NCBI GenBank assembly: GCA_030737835.1
Contig: JAUJYN010000019.1
Span: 2,316,433 to 2,380,432 of the forward strand
Source of the DNA: Acorus gramineus
Lineage: Eukaryota > Streptophyta > Magnoliopsida > Acorales > Acoraceae
Direction of reading: 5' to 3'
Length of the DNA stretch: 64,000 nucleotides
Shown: one piece after another, positions 42,557 to 53,904 of the stretch
Layout: each line of letters begins with the position of its first letter
Position numbering within the stretch: the first letter of the stretch is position 1
The notes under the pieces: model-generated
Database searches by the model: none
The model's input: the letters and a program-made list of their open reading frames with translations, nothing else
What the model was told of the DNA's origin: nothing
Made by a program: the position numbers and the translations under genes

Positions 42557-42862
42557 TTAGCACTGGGCAGGGGTTGGCAACTTGCACTTGGCCGGGAGCT
42601 GCTTGGCTAGCGTGGGGTTGATGTCGAGAGTTTTGAACATGAGAGACTTGCTGAAAGAGCAGAGGCACGGCACGTCTGCGTTCGCCAGCCCCGCGCAGCA
42701 CTCCGGAGAAGGGTCCGGCGGGTTCGGGGCCATCACGTAAGGCTTGCAGGTCAACAGCTGGTCCATGGTCAAGTTACAATACTTTGTCACCTCCGCCCCT
42801 TCCACGTACACCACCGACAACATCAGCATCACCATCGCTAGGGCTCGGACGTTGATGGCCAT
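42557..42862 (-). CDS. DIR1-like non-specific lipid-transfer protein
   Basis: A single-exon frame of 101 codons, intact from ATG to TAA. Residues 1-23 form a hydrophobic signal peptide (MLMLSVVYV core, likely cut after EGA), so the product should be secreted. The mature part has the eight-cysteine pattern of plant LTPs at residues 29, 39, 55-56, 66, 68, 93 and 101 (C-C-CC-CxC-C-C). The Pro-rich PNPPDPSP before the CC pair and the ADVPCLCSF segment resemble DIR1-type LTPs. These bind acyl lipids in the apoplast; Arabidopsis DIR1 acts in systemic acquired resistance. Whether this protein signals or only binds lipids is not shown by sequence. It is the one intact host-type gene seen here. Confidence 0.9.
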   Translation of the reverse strand: MAINVRALAMVMLMLSVVYVEGAEVTKYCNLTMDQLLTCKPYVMAPNPPDPSPECCAGLANADVPCLCSFSKSLMFKTLDINPTLAKQLPAKCKLPTPAQC

Positions 42863-42950
42863 GCCTCAACTCAACTCACTATTGATTATATTCTTCTATC
42901 TTTGGTGAATAACTGGGTGTTCAGTGTGAAATCCTTCCATCCAAAACTCA

Positions 42951-42958
42951 CTTTATAT
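42951..42958 (-). promoter_or_regulatory. TATA box of the DIR1-like gene
   Basis: The minus strand reads TATATAAAG about 90 bases upstream of the start codon, which predicts a 5' leader of about 60 bases. Confidence 0.75.
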
Positions 42959-43162
42959 AGGCGGTAATCCAGTGTAGTGTTTCTGGTTTGAATATGGGGC
43001 AATTTACAAAATACCCCTTCCTTTTGAATATTTACAACACTAGCCCCGCAATATTTGTAAAAAATGGCCCTCGACCCGGTCTGTACTATCATATCAGGGC
43101 TAGTAGGATATTATTTTTTTTTTTTTTTACAGAAGACATGATTTTTGTGACCAAGTGAGGTA

Positions 43163-43168
43163 GAGGCA

Positions 43169-43240
<72 letters not shown>

Positions 43241-43246
43241 TGCCTC
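43163..43246. repeat. 84-bp palindrome with (AT)34 core
   Basis: GAGGCATG at 43,163-43,170 and CATGCCTC at 43,239-43,246 flank 34 AT repeats, so the whole unit is self-complementary. It lies about 200 bases upstream of the lipid-transfer gene's TATA box. The symmetrical non-AT ends show it is more than a plain microsatellite. Confidence 0.9.
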
Positions 43247-44784
43247 AATTGCAATCTAATCTACACAGTTTTTAATTTTTTTTTTAAATTATACATTTTT
43301 TAAATTACATATTATTATATGAAATAAAGTATATATTGAGATACAATAGTATATTTTTTCTACTCCATATACTATGAAAGAACACTATATACTAATATAG
43401 GAAAATATATACTACGCTATCATAGTGTATGCGGCTGTAAAATAAGTTACAAAATCGTTTGTTTAAAGGAAGTGTGATAGATATCTCGTTTTTCTATTTC
43501 GATAGCCTTTGAGATACGAAAATGAGGATTGGTTTGGAAGGGTCACTCGCATTCATGTGAGCGATATTGCTTTGCACATCACTGTGAGTCAATGAGGTTT
43601 TTTTTTTTTTTTTTTGCTAGACTCGGGTTGACACCTTACCAACCCGAATCTCGATTTTTTGCTTTTTCTTTTTATTTTCTCTTGCTTTCCTATCTAATTC
43701 GGACACCATCTATTTTAATTTTATTTTATTATAATAGATATGTCCAATAAGTTTTTAAAAAAAAGATAAAAGTAAAAAAACCTCGGTAGTGTTGATTTGA
43801 CAACGCTGACTAGTCTCAAGTTTTTCTTTTTACTGATGTTCACGGGATGTGGCTATTGTTGCAAATATTAAAAATACTAAGGCTATTTTGACACATTGCC
43901 TTTGAATATGAGCCACCAGTTCGGAGTCCGTGATCATTATTTGGCAGATATGGGAGAGGGGGTTCACGGGTGTGATGAAGGAAGGTCATTGGATGGTCCC
44001 TTCCATGCATTGTGGGGACGGTAGGATTGATTGGGTGTTTTTTGTTTGAGGGTTTTGGATTTGTTATATTATTATATCCTGGTGGCTGTGAAGTACTCTG
44101 AGGTTTCGTGGTACTGCACATGGTGGGGAGTGAGTAGACCCGGCTTGTCTTTTGTGCTGTTTTAATTATTTGGTACTTAAACTAACACAAGAGACAACCA
44201 GTTTTAAGTAAAACTGATGGTCTGTGGCCCACTTGTTTTGTTATTGCATGGTATTTAAATCCACATTATCCAAATTTCTGAGGCCTTCTGGGGTTCATAC
44301 GAAGCATTTCTATGTGCCAACTTTTATAGATGTTTTTTTTTAAAAAAAAAATCATAGATGTTAGATTACAACATTAGAAAATGATATGTTTTCTGGTGTG
44401 CCGCCCTGTCCGTGGTCCACATTATTGTTTTTAAAATATTATACTCACCTATTGAAATGCATATTGAGATACAATAGTATATATTTTTCTTGAATATTTT
44501 TTTTGTTTTTGACATTCATATATTAAAATATAACTCATAAACTATGATGTATGAGGTTACTGATAAAACTACAAAATAGACTAAGTGTCTCAACACTCTT
44601 TTTTGATATAAAAGTCCTGAATAAATGTATAATTCACGATTAATACTAAATGTACTTGATATAGTATGAGTCCACAGTAGAATGAGAAGTTGAAAACTAG
44701 GACCCAATAAAATCAGCCCACGAAACTTTAAACATAATTTTGCCATGAAAAATGTTATACTCAACCAATATTACAATTTTTTAT
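43247..44784. other. AT-rich intergenic region
   Basis: No gene is recognised. The phrase ATATTGAGATACAATAGTAT appears at about 43,334 and again at about 44,462, so the two ends may be parts of one repeat. A T-run lies at about 43,600-43,617. A minus-strand open frame at 43,840-44,121 has no domain signal and is probably chance. Confidence 0.45.
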
Positions 44785-45125
44785 ATTGATCACGGTTATT
44801 TCGATTACGTTTTAAAAAAACTATGATCATAATAATTATGATCAAAGTTTTTTTAAAACCATGATCTTTATAAAATATACGATCACATTTTATAATAAAA
44901 CGTGATCTTTGATACCATAAAGATTACAGTTTATTTAAATATGTGATCATTTAATTAATATTTGATCATAGTTAACTCAAACGTGATTGTTTCTTAAATA
45001 AATGATCACGTTTTAAATGAAAGCATGATTGTTTCTTAAATAAAAATCACGTTGTAATTGAAAACGTGATCATTTTCTAAGTAAAAGATTATATTTTAAG
45101 TAAAAACGTGATCGTTGCCTAAGTA
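44785..45125. repeat. CACTA subterminal repeats
   Basis: About fifteen copies of a motif close to AACGTGATC or its complement GATCACGTT occur in both orientations within 340 bases. Arrays of this kind bind the element's own DNA-binding protein in En/Spm-type transposons. It marks the 5' end of the element. Confidence 0.75.
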
Positions 45126-46848
45126 AAAATACCTAATATGTCCCCATAATAAAATCCCATTCGACCCCACACAATACCCTCTCGCGACCCCACCTCCTCT
45201 GCCGACTCTGCCGACCCCACCTCCTCTGCCGATCTAGGCCCCGCCAACTCCACCCCCTCCGTGGACGTCTAAGCCGCCGCTGCCTCTTCCCCCTCGACTG
45301 ACGACTCGGCTGTCGCTGCCGCTGCCGTTTCCCTCTGGGCCGACGTCCGCTGCCGCTGCTGCTTCCCCCTCCCATTCATCCTCCATCATCACTGCCGCCA
45401 TTGCCGTCCCTTCCCCGTACGTCGACGACTGAGCGGGTATGTCTCTTGCTCTTTCTCTGCCTCTTTTCCTCTCCACGGGCCTCGCCGGCTCATGTCTTTG
45501 CAACTTATTTATGCCAAATTTAGTTCACACTGTAAGGAATTTATGAGTTCGCACTTAGAATGTGCTCGTGTTTTGAACTTCTATTTCAATTTGTTTGTTT
45601 TTTGTTTTGTTATTTTAGCTTGTGTGGTTTATTTAGAGCATTTTGTAATTAAACTGTGTCCCTGCTGTGTATTCATCTGACAAATTTTTTTTTATATTGT
45701 TGATGAAACGATTGTGTTTGTTTTCATTTGACTTTTTTTGAGTGTGAAGGAAAGGCCATGACCAGTGGATGGTATTATAGAATGTGTTTCATGCCGAAAC
45801 AAATTAAGGATACCCTGCATCCGTTGTGGTGTTGTGGCTCCTTTATTGGTGGGGGTTAATTTTCACACACACTGTTGAAGAACATATATTTTCTTTAGTT
45901 TTGGATCATGTTATGCCCGCATATGATCTTTCTCTGTGTTTGATATTTCTTTGTGGATAGTAGATCTTGTGGCTCCAAAACCTTTCTCTGCCTCTCTTCC
46001 TCTGCACGGGCCTCGCCGGCTCCAATGGATATGATGATGTTCCAGAAATTTATCTACTTGTGCATTTGGCTTTTAGGGTACCAAGATTGGAAAATGTTTG
46101 AATCGGTGGGCATTGCTTGAAATCTTTGAATAAGTGGGTCAGGTTTGAAATCTTTATATTCTCATTACATTCGAAAGAGGTTTGAAATCTTTTAATCAGT
46201 GGGTATGGTTTCATGTCTAATTGAAGGTCTATATTGAGATGGGGATTCCTGTTAATAGATCTTTTGGTGGTGGATATGCACAATAACAGGATCTACTAAT
46301 GGATCAACCAAACCTTTTAATTTTTCTTCCAAAAAAAAAAAAATTCTAGATTTTTGCTTAAAAGAGAGACACCTGCTTTAAATTTAGAGATGGTTAAGTG
46401 TGTAAAAACTGGATACTTATTGGATCTGATTTGTGCAATTGGTTAATTTATATGTGTTTGTGTGTATCTTTCAGCCTATGCAATTTATTCATGCATCATT
46501 TGAATTTTATATTAGGAGAGTCACTCAGTCATTGTTTTTTTATGCAAAATATTGGTAGTGTGATTGACATTCAAAAAATGTTCATTGTGTGGGGCCTCCT
46601 AAATTTCAATGCATAGTCTTTTGAGTGTGTTTGTCTTTTTATATTGAAAATGCAGTGTCATTTTATACTTACTTTGACTTATACATGATCTCATATTATA
46701 CAAAAGAAAAAAGAAAAAAACAAGTGATTTTGTTAGTGGTGCTAAGACTGAATTATGTTTTTTTTTATAGATTAATTGTTTCATTTTACATTTCGATATT
46801 AAATTTAAGTTGTAGTGTTTGACTTAATTCAGGTCAAATTTATTCAAA
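45126..46848 (+). other. CACTA non-coding leader and first intron
   Basis: A GC-rich stretch (45,150-45,440; Cys-, Arg- and Ser-type codons on both strands, not protein-like) ends with a donor-like G/GTATGT at 45,436. AT-rich intron-like sequence then runs to the transposase start at 46,849. Two copies of a 38-40-bp sequence ending CACGGGCCTCGCCGGCTC lie at 45,453-45,491 and 45,983-46,021. Confidence 0.5.
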
Positions 46849-49800
46849 ATGGATAAATCTTGGATGTTTAAGGATAGAAGATCATTCGAATATTCCGAAG
46901 AAATTGAACAATTTTTAAATTATGTGATGGTCAATGCGGGTAATCGTAATTCCATACGTTGGCCATGTAGGCGATGTGGGAAGTTACAATACCATAAGCC
47001 TGTTGATATAAAAGGCCATTTATTTTTCTATGGTATTGATAACGGTTATCAGACTTGGATTTGGCATGGAGAAGCAACGCCAAGTGTGGCTTCGAGAATG
47101 GGTATAAATGCACAAGATGTAGATCATAACAAGATTGAAAAGTGACACCTTTAAATGCTGCTGCTAATACAATTGAAATGGTTCAATCAGCACACAATAA
47201 TTATACAGGTGATCCAGATTTGTTTAAGACATTACTTGAAGATGCTGAAAAACCTTTATATCCAGGCTGCACAAAGTTTACAAAATTATCTGCTTTGACT
47301 AAATTGTATGCTGTGAAAGCGAGGAATGGGTGGACTGATATGATTCAATTGTTAGCTAAAATGTTACCTGATAAAAATTAAATTCCCTTATCCATATTAA
47401 GAAAACATTGAATGCATTGGGAATGGATTACTAGAAAATACATGCATGTCCCAATGATTGCATATTATACTGGAAGGAGTTCAAGGATTTAAGTTCATGT
47501 CCCTTTTGTGGAATATCTAGATGGAAAAAAAATAAGAATTCGAAAGAACGAAATAAAGGTGTGCCTGCAAAATTTATGTGGTATTTTCCTCCAATTCCAA
47601 GGTTTAAGAATGCTTCAATCCGCAAAAACGGCCAAGAACTTGACATGGCATGCTCATCAAACAAATGATGATGGTAAATTGCGTCATCCGGCAAATTCTC
47701 CGGCATGGAAATTGGTAGACTACAAGTGGTCAGATTTTGCAGGCGATTCCACAAATCTTCGGCTTGCTATTTCAACAGATGGCATAAATCCACATAGTTC
47801 CCTTAGTAGCAGATACACCTGTTGGCCAGTTCTAATGATTACTTATAACCTTCCACCGTGATTGTGCATGAAAAGGAAATTTATGATGTTGTCATTGCTA
47901 ATATCAGGACCACGTCAACCTGATAATGATATTGATATTTACTTGGCACCATTGATCGATGACTTGAAAATTCTATGGGAGGTAGGCATTGAAGCTTATG
48001 ATGCTTACCAACAAGAATTATTTACTTTGAAGGCTATACTTCTATGGACAATTAATGATTTTCCGGCATATGGTAATTTGTGTGGTTGTGCTGTAAAGGG
48101 ATATTATGCTTGCCCGATATGTGGTGAATGACACTTATTCTGTTAGATTGAAGTATAGCAGAAAGAATTCATATGCAGGTCATCGAAGATTCCTCCCATG
48201 TTCTCATCCATATCGAAATTAGAGAAAAGCGTTTGATAATTTTCAAGAGTTTGCACTTCCTCCAAAACCTTTAAGTGTTGAGGAAATTTTTAGAAAGGTT
48301 GAACATATGAAGATATCATGGGGAAAAGATGGAAAATCTTAAACAAGGGATGATGAATCAGTAAAATGTTGGAAGAAGAAGTCGATTTTTTTAACTTGAA
48401 TATTGAAAGCATTTATATGTTCGACACAACTTAGATGTTATGCACATAGAAAAGAATGTTTTTGAAAGCGTCATGGGTATGACATCTTTATTTTTTTTAA
48501 AACTATGGTCTTGTGTAGTTGGCTAAATTATTATTTTTAATCATAGGTACATTGCTTAATATTCCTGGAAAAACAAAGAACAATATAAATTCTTGTAAAA
48601 ATCTTGATGATATGGGTTTAAGGAATGAATTGACACCAAACATTGTTGAGAACCGAACATATATTCCCCCTGCTTGTTTTACATTGTCTCGAGAGGAGAA
48701 AAAAAATATTTTGCAAAACACTATTTGATATCAAAGTTCATGAAGGGTATTCTTCAATTATTAGAAACTTGGTTCCAATGCAAGATTTGAAGCTCTGTGG
48801 TCTTAAGTCTCATGATTCCCATATATTGATGTAACAATTGCTACCTGTGGCAATTCGATCGGTGTTGCCTAAGCATGTGAGATACACAATTACAAGACTA
48901 TGTTTCTTCTTTAATGCTCTTTGTTGCAAGGTGGTGGATGTGTCGAGATTAGATGAAATTCAAAAGGATATTGTGATCACATTATGCTTACTTGAAAAAT
49001 ATTTTCCTCCATCGTTCTTTGATATCATGATTTATCTAACAGTACACCTTGTGAGAGAAGTGAAACTTTGTGGACCTGTTTATTTTCAATGGATGTACCC
49101 ATTTGAGAGGTTTATGAAAGTCTTGAAAGGATATGTACGAAATTGTAATCGTCCAGAAGGTTGTATTGTAGAGCACTATATTGCAGAGGAAGCTATTGAA
49201 TTTTGCATAGAATATTTAAAAAATGTTGATGCAATCGGGATTCCCCAAGTAAAAAATAACACCATTGATAAAGAAATTGGAAAGCCTTTATCGGGTTGTA
49301 GTCTATGTACTATCGAACATCAAGAATGGGTGCAAGCTCATTGCTATGTTGTGCAAAACACCGATGAGGTTCAACCATACATTGAGTAAGGAACTTTTAC
49401 ATTTTTCACATTTTGTAAATTAATTAATATAGTGCTTTGTGTCATAGTTAACTAAACTTGATAATTTGTAATTCAATAGAGAACATATGACTTGGTTGAA
49501 ACTACGCCATCCTCGACAATCTAAAAAAAAAAATGGTTACAAGATGAACACAACCTCACCTTCGTCTATTGGCTACGTGATTTTTATGTATATATCATGA
49601 TATGTCATTAAATGTATAAGTTAGGTTATTAATTATGTACTATATACAGGTTGCAGAGAATTTAAAGAACTCGAATAATATCTCAGATACTTTGAAGTGG
49701 ATTGCACATGGTCCGCGATTTGAAGTATTACAATTTCAAGGCTACATCATAAACGGATGTCATTATCGCACTAAGGATCGTGATAAATTAAGAGTCAACC

Positions 49801-50150
49801 AAAACAATGGAGTGAGTTTGGTAGCCACATCATTTCATATCTCAAGTGCAAAAGATAAGAATCCGATCCTCGCGGACATGTCTTATTATGGCGTTATTAT
49901 AGAGATATGGCAACTTGATTATAATGTGTTTAAGATTTCATTATTCAAATGTGAATGGGTTGACAGCAACAATGGTGTCAGAGTTGATGAGCTTGGTTTT
50001 ACAATGGTTGATCTTGGTATATTGGGTCACAAGGATGATCCTTTCATTTTAGCTTCTCAAGCAAATCAAGTTTTTTATGTGCAAGACCAACTTGATCCGA
50101 GATGGTCACTAGTTCTATCAGCTCCTCATAGAGAGAACATGGAAAATTAA
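46849..50150 (+). pseudogene. CACTA transposase (tnp2 type) with DUF4218 and DUF4216
   Basis: Segments in order: Transpos_assoc domain from MDKSWMFKDRRSFEYSEEIE (46,849-47,145) with RWPCRRCG; tnp2 core from 47,480 with ISTDGINPH, WTINDFPAYGNLCGC and CPICGE (to 48,131); LDVMHIEKNVFES at about 48,428-48,470, an intron 48,478-48,546, then LLNIPGKTK; DUF4218 with LPKHVRYTITRLCFFFNALC and MYPFERFMKVLKGYVRNCNRPEG (48,838-49,389); DUF4216 with YYGVIIEIWQLDY and KCEWVD (49,635-50,150). Stops or frameshifts near 47,145, 47,381, 47,859, 48,131, 48,341 and 48,398 break it. Family role: nuclear cleavage at CACTA ends. Confidence 0.9.
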
Positions 50151-50572
50151 ATGAGGATGACAATGATGTTTTTGATGGTGTAGTAGGTGAACAAGCCTTC
50201 ACTAAAGGATTACCCGAAGTTAATTCGATCGATCCGCTCACCAATGAAAATTCATGTTACTTGCGAGTTGATTGTGAGGGAACTTGGATCAACAATGAAA
50301 CAAACTCATGGTATATTGTGAATTTAATCCTAAATTTGAATGTACTTTTTTTTTTCATGAGACGTTTTCAAATATGGGCTTATTTCATTTTTTTTTCATT
50401 CATGGTATATTTAAACAATTTTGTTGTCTAATGATAATTGAAACACTATTTCATCTTTACTTTGAGGCCTCTGTGTTTTTTTTTATTCAACTGCTGTGAA
50501 TGGGTTTTGAATTTTGTAATTCTTCTTTTTTATCTCTGCATGGAGGGAGACATTGGTCTGTTTGTGTTGGGT

Positions 50573-50594
50573 GGGGGGGGGGGGGGGGGGGGGG
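50573..50594 (+). repeat. G22 homopolymer
   Basis: Twenty-two consecutive G residues in the spacer between the two CACTA genes. The length may be affected by sequencing or assembly. Confidence 0.9.
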
Positions 50595-50965
50595 ACTTTC
50601 TTTGATGACTTACTGTTAGGTACCATATTTAAATCATAATTTGAAAGCGTTAGTGTATGCATTTTATGTTTATATAAAGAAAAGTTCTGTTTCAGTGAAC
50701 TATTTGTCTGTCGGTTGAATTGATTTTCTTTTTGTGGATATTTTGACACTCCATATAGATAATTAAATTTGACTGCAATTGGTGGTCAAATTGTTGCTCT
50801 TGAGATCTATTTTTCTTTTGTTACCCAAAATCAAGAGTTGCATGACAATTTAAAATTCATGTAGTAGCTTGTGACGTTGCATTAACTTGTAATAGGAAAT
50901 TTTGATGCATTTTATATGACATTGATGTTATGTTATATGATTTTTATTAAAAATTCAAATTTCTC

Positions 50966-52420
50966 ATGGACCCACCACCATCTACCACTGATGAGAACGC
51001 GAATAAGGGCACGAATAAAAAGAAGGGAAGAGGTCTAACAGTCCTCCCACATGTTGTAAAAAGGAGGACATGTGAAAAAAGAAAGATAGAATACAATGAG
51101 AGGGGACAACACATAGGAAAGGTGGCTCCTGAATATAATAGCTATTTGGGTCTTTTAGCTCATACCATGGTCTCTATCACATATGCGAATTGGCATAAGG
51201 TGCCAACAGACCTTAAAGAAAAATATGTAATGGTAAGTCTTATTTTTATATTTGGTTACATTTACGTTTATATTCATTATCTTACAGTATTATTTTTTTC
51301 TTTTGTTCAAGTCCAAATATGGAGTTAAAGATTTTTCCAAAGCTAAAATTATTCAATCAGTAGGTCGAAATTGGAAAGCTTTTAAAAATACTTGAAAAAA
51401 AATATATCTGCTCGGCAAAAGGTAATGAAGAGTTACTCAAGCATCCACCAAGTATGTACAATTTCATCGAACAGGCTGATTGGGATCAATTTGTTCGCAT
51501 TCGATTAACTAAAAAATTTCAGGTATGCATGGTAGTGTTTTTTTTTTTGTGTGTGATATTGTAGTATAGTCATGTATTTCATTATATTTTCCTTCTGTAT
51601 GGCATATAGGATTTAAGTAAAAAACAAAGTGAGAGACAGGCAAAAAATATATACTCCCACGGCATAGGTCGAAAGGGCTATGCCAACCTTCAGGAGGAAT
51701 TGGTAAGTAGTATTTTTAACATATACCATTATTATATACTCCCACCGCATAAGTCAAAATATCTTCTCAGCGTTGTGTACTTATTATGTATCTCTATTAT
51801 TTTGAAAGCGTTCATCGGGCTCAACTGAAGAGATTGATCGAAGTGTGTTATGGAAGATGGCCAAACAAAAGAAAGATGGACAATATACTAATGATCTTGT
51901 AAAAGAACGAGCTTCTGTCATTGTGAGTTCAATTGTATGCATAAACTTTGAATATCGATTAGTTTTAAATTGAAATTAAAAATGTACATAGGCTATTATG
52001 ATATTGTTACAGGATGAATTGACCCAATTGAGTCAGGAAGGGAGTTTAAAAACCCAAGGTGTAGAAGACATATTAAGTATGGCGTTAGGTACCCGAGAAC
52101 ATTCTGGTCGAGTAAGAGGTGTTGGTGATTTTGTCACTCCAACTAGTTACTTTAATCAACTTTGCGTTCATGCAGCACTCATCAATATATTGAGATCGTG
52201 GAGAAAAATAAGGGATTCGAGAAAATGATAATGAATCTACAAGCAGAGTTAAATTCGATTAAGCAACAACCCATTGCCACAACCCCACAATCCAACATGT
52301 CTGATTTCCAAAGCTCAAATACATTACAAAATGAAAATAGATCAACTAATGAGAAGTTTAAGGGAGTTGAAATTGACAAGGATGACATTCAACCAACAAA
52401 TAACAGTCAAACGGTATGGA
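50966..52420 (+). pseudogene. CACTA second gene, Transposase_24-like part
   Basis: Exons separated by GT-AG introns. The first (50,966-51,232) starts MDPPPSTTDENANKGTNKKK and is basic and probably DNA-binding. Later exons read SKYGVKDFSKAKIIQSVGRN (51,311 on), RQAKNIYSHGIGRKGYANLQ (51,610-51,702), GSTEEIDRSVLWKMAKQKKD (51,810-51,922) and LGTREHSGRVRGVGDFVTPT (52,013-52,160). These are the landmarks of plant transposase PF03004 (Transposase_24). A stop near 51,394 and a frame slip near 52,170 damage it. A coil-rich region follows with MIMNLQAELNSIKQQ. Confidence 0.8.
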
Positions 52421-52509
52421 CTAACATCTTATTATTTGGTGTATTCATTATTTATTAAGTATTTATCCAAATCGAATGATTGTGCTATTGTTTTTTCCTT
52501 TGTTGTAGT

Positions 52510-53093
52510 GCAGACCGTGTTGTTTGTTGAATGATGCCGATCACACAATTGTTGCAAGGGGGTAAGGTTTTTGATGTAGTTGAGTATAATGAAACAATCC
52601 ATATTGTTCGATTAAGAGAAAATAATCGAAGAGTGTCTACTGAGATTGCGCTGTCCCCATCTGCACCTCTTCCTATACCAGTCGGAGATGAGATGATTAC
52701 TGTTATGGAAGCCGGTGGATCATTTGTTTCATGGCCAAAGGATCTCATTGTTACTGATGTACATATAAACTCTATCATATTATTATTTTTAAGATTAGTT
52801 TTATATACATAATTTAACATGTAATTTTTAAAATTTAGGAAAATAAAGATAAAGAACTGATCAATATCGATACAGATGAAGCCGCCTTCCAAATTTTCAA
52901 GCAATGCATCAATGACTCTTTGGTTGATGGTCAATGTATCAAATTCCATATCAAGGAAAATGTATTTGGACATAAGATATTATTGCATGTGCATCAAGAT
53001 GATATTTCGACAATCTGTGATATGTGATATGAAGGAGTTGTTTGCTATAAACATAGTGGTGTATATGAGGTGATGAAAATTAAAGTAAATTGT

Positions 53094-53134
<41 letters not shown>

Positions 53135-53842
53135 CTAATACTTGTTCTCTAATTTCAGCTATTTGCATAAGTTAATGATAGATTCACGTCAACCATTAAG
53201 GTATGGGTTTGTCAGTCCATCCATATTCGCCTCCAACAAATATGAAGGTGCACGAGAGCTACAACAACGGTTTCTCAAAACTTCTGACTCTCATGAAGTA
53301 TTTTTTGTTCCTCTCAACCCTGGGTAATTTTCCTTATTCTATAAATTATTATAATGTTTATGAATGTTATATTCATGTGTTATTTCTAATCTCGTATCAT
53401 ATTTTTTTTATAATTTAAGAATCATTGGATCTTGTTAATCATTAATCCAAAATAACAGATTATTTATTATCTGGATCCATTAAACAATGACATTATAAAG
53501 CGGATCAAAACAGTCATAAACTTCTAAGTATTATATTAATTGTTCAATTTAAGCATTTGATATATTTTAACATATTTATGAATTTTATGTTTTCCGTGAT
53601 TTGAAGGGTGAAATCGTATAATACACTCATCAAGGTTTCTTCAAAGAAAAATTCACAATGGATTTAAGTCTCGGTATGACTTATCATATTTTAAATTTCA
53701 TTTTTAATCATAAATTTGATTTTTTTTTCATATGTAAAATTTTAGTGCCCAAAACAAAGGGGGAACATCGAGTGTGGTTATTTTGTTATGAAGTATAAGA
53801 AGGACCTCATCGATGATCAAAACATACCCATTCAACAAAGGG
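52510..53842 (+). pseudogene. CACTA second gene, Ulp1/C48 cysteine protease domain
   Basis: Continues the previous gene. SPSAPLPIPVGDEMITVMEA with SWPKDLI is a linker common in this family. The C48 protease fold follows: YGFVSPSIFASNKYEGAREL (53,200-53,260), FFVPLNPG, then NHWILLI with the catalytic His at 53,423-53,425, YYLDPLNND with the Asp, and CPKQRGNIECGYFVMKYKKD with the catalytic Cys near 53,771. A TAA at 53,453-53,455 interrupts the frame between His and Asp, and another stop lies near 53,666. Such SUMO-protease-like domains are known as captured modules in plant CACTA and MULE elements. Their substrate here is unknown. Confidence 0.85.
53095..53131. repeat. (TA)n microsatellite in an intron of the CACTA second gene
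   Basis: About 18 TA repeats, between the linker exon and the protease exon at about 53,158. Confidence 0.9.
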
Positions 53843-53855
53843 TAAGATCAATATT

Positions 53856-53890
53856 ATTCTTGTACACGTTGTGGATTCGGGGGCGTTACA
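53856..53890 (+). repeat. 3' tip of a TGTAACGAC-type LTR
   Basis: Ends GTGGATTCGGGGGCGTTACA at 53,890, matching the LTR tail at 18,134-18,153, and is followed by a PBS. The rest of this 5' LTR is missing and CACTA coding sequence lies directly upstream. Confidence 0.75.
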
Positions 53891-53893
53891 GAG

Positions 53894-53904
53894 TGGTATC
53901 AGAG
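53894..53904 (+). other. Primer-binding site (initiator tRNA-Met type)
   Basis: TGGTATCAGAG begins three bases after the LTR tip. Confidence 0.8.

Larger units (their letters stand above)
44785..53842 (+). mobile_element. CACTA (En/Spm) transposon, degenerate and 3'-truncated
   Basis: The order is subterminal repeat array, non-coding leader, tnp2-type transposase with its associated domains, then a Transposase_24/Ulp1 gene, all plus strand, as in plant CACTA elements. A clear CACTA terminal repeat was not found at the left; ATTACAATTTTTT near 44,770 may be a decayed end. The right terminus is missing: coding sequence ends at 53,842 and the tip of a retrotransposon LTR follows within about 30 bases. 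Confidence 0.85.

Noticed and set aside
42378..42701. Minus-strand frame overlapping the 3' part of the lipid-transfer gene
   Set aside because: It is a shadow frame running into GT repeats; the eight-Cys frame at 42,557-42,862 is clearly the gene.
43840..44121. 93-codon minus-strand frame in the AT-rich intergenic region
   Set aside because: No recognisable motif, repeat or codon signal; probably chance.
45133..45503. Arg- and Gly-rich minus-strand frames in the CACTA leader
   Set aside because: They are low complexity, with no domain, and opposite to the direction of the CACTA genes.
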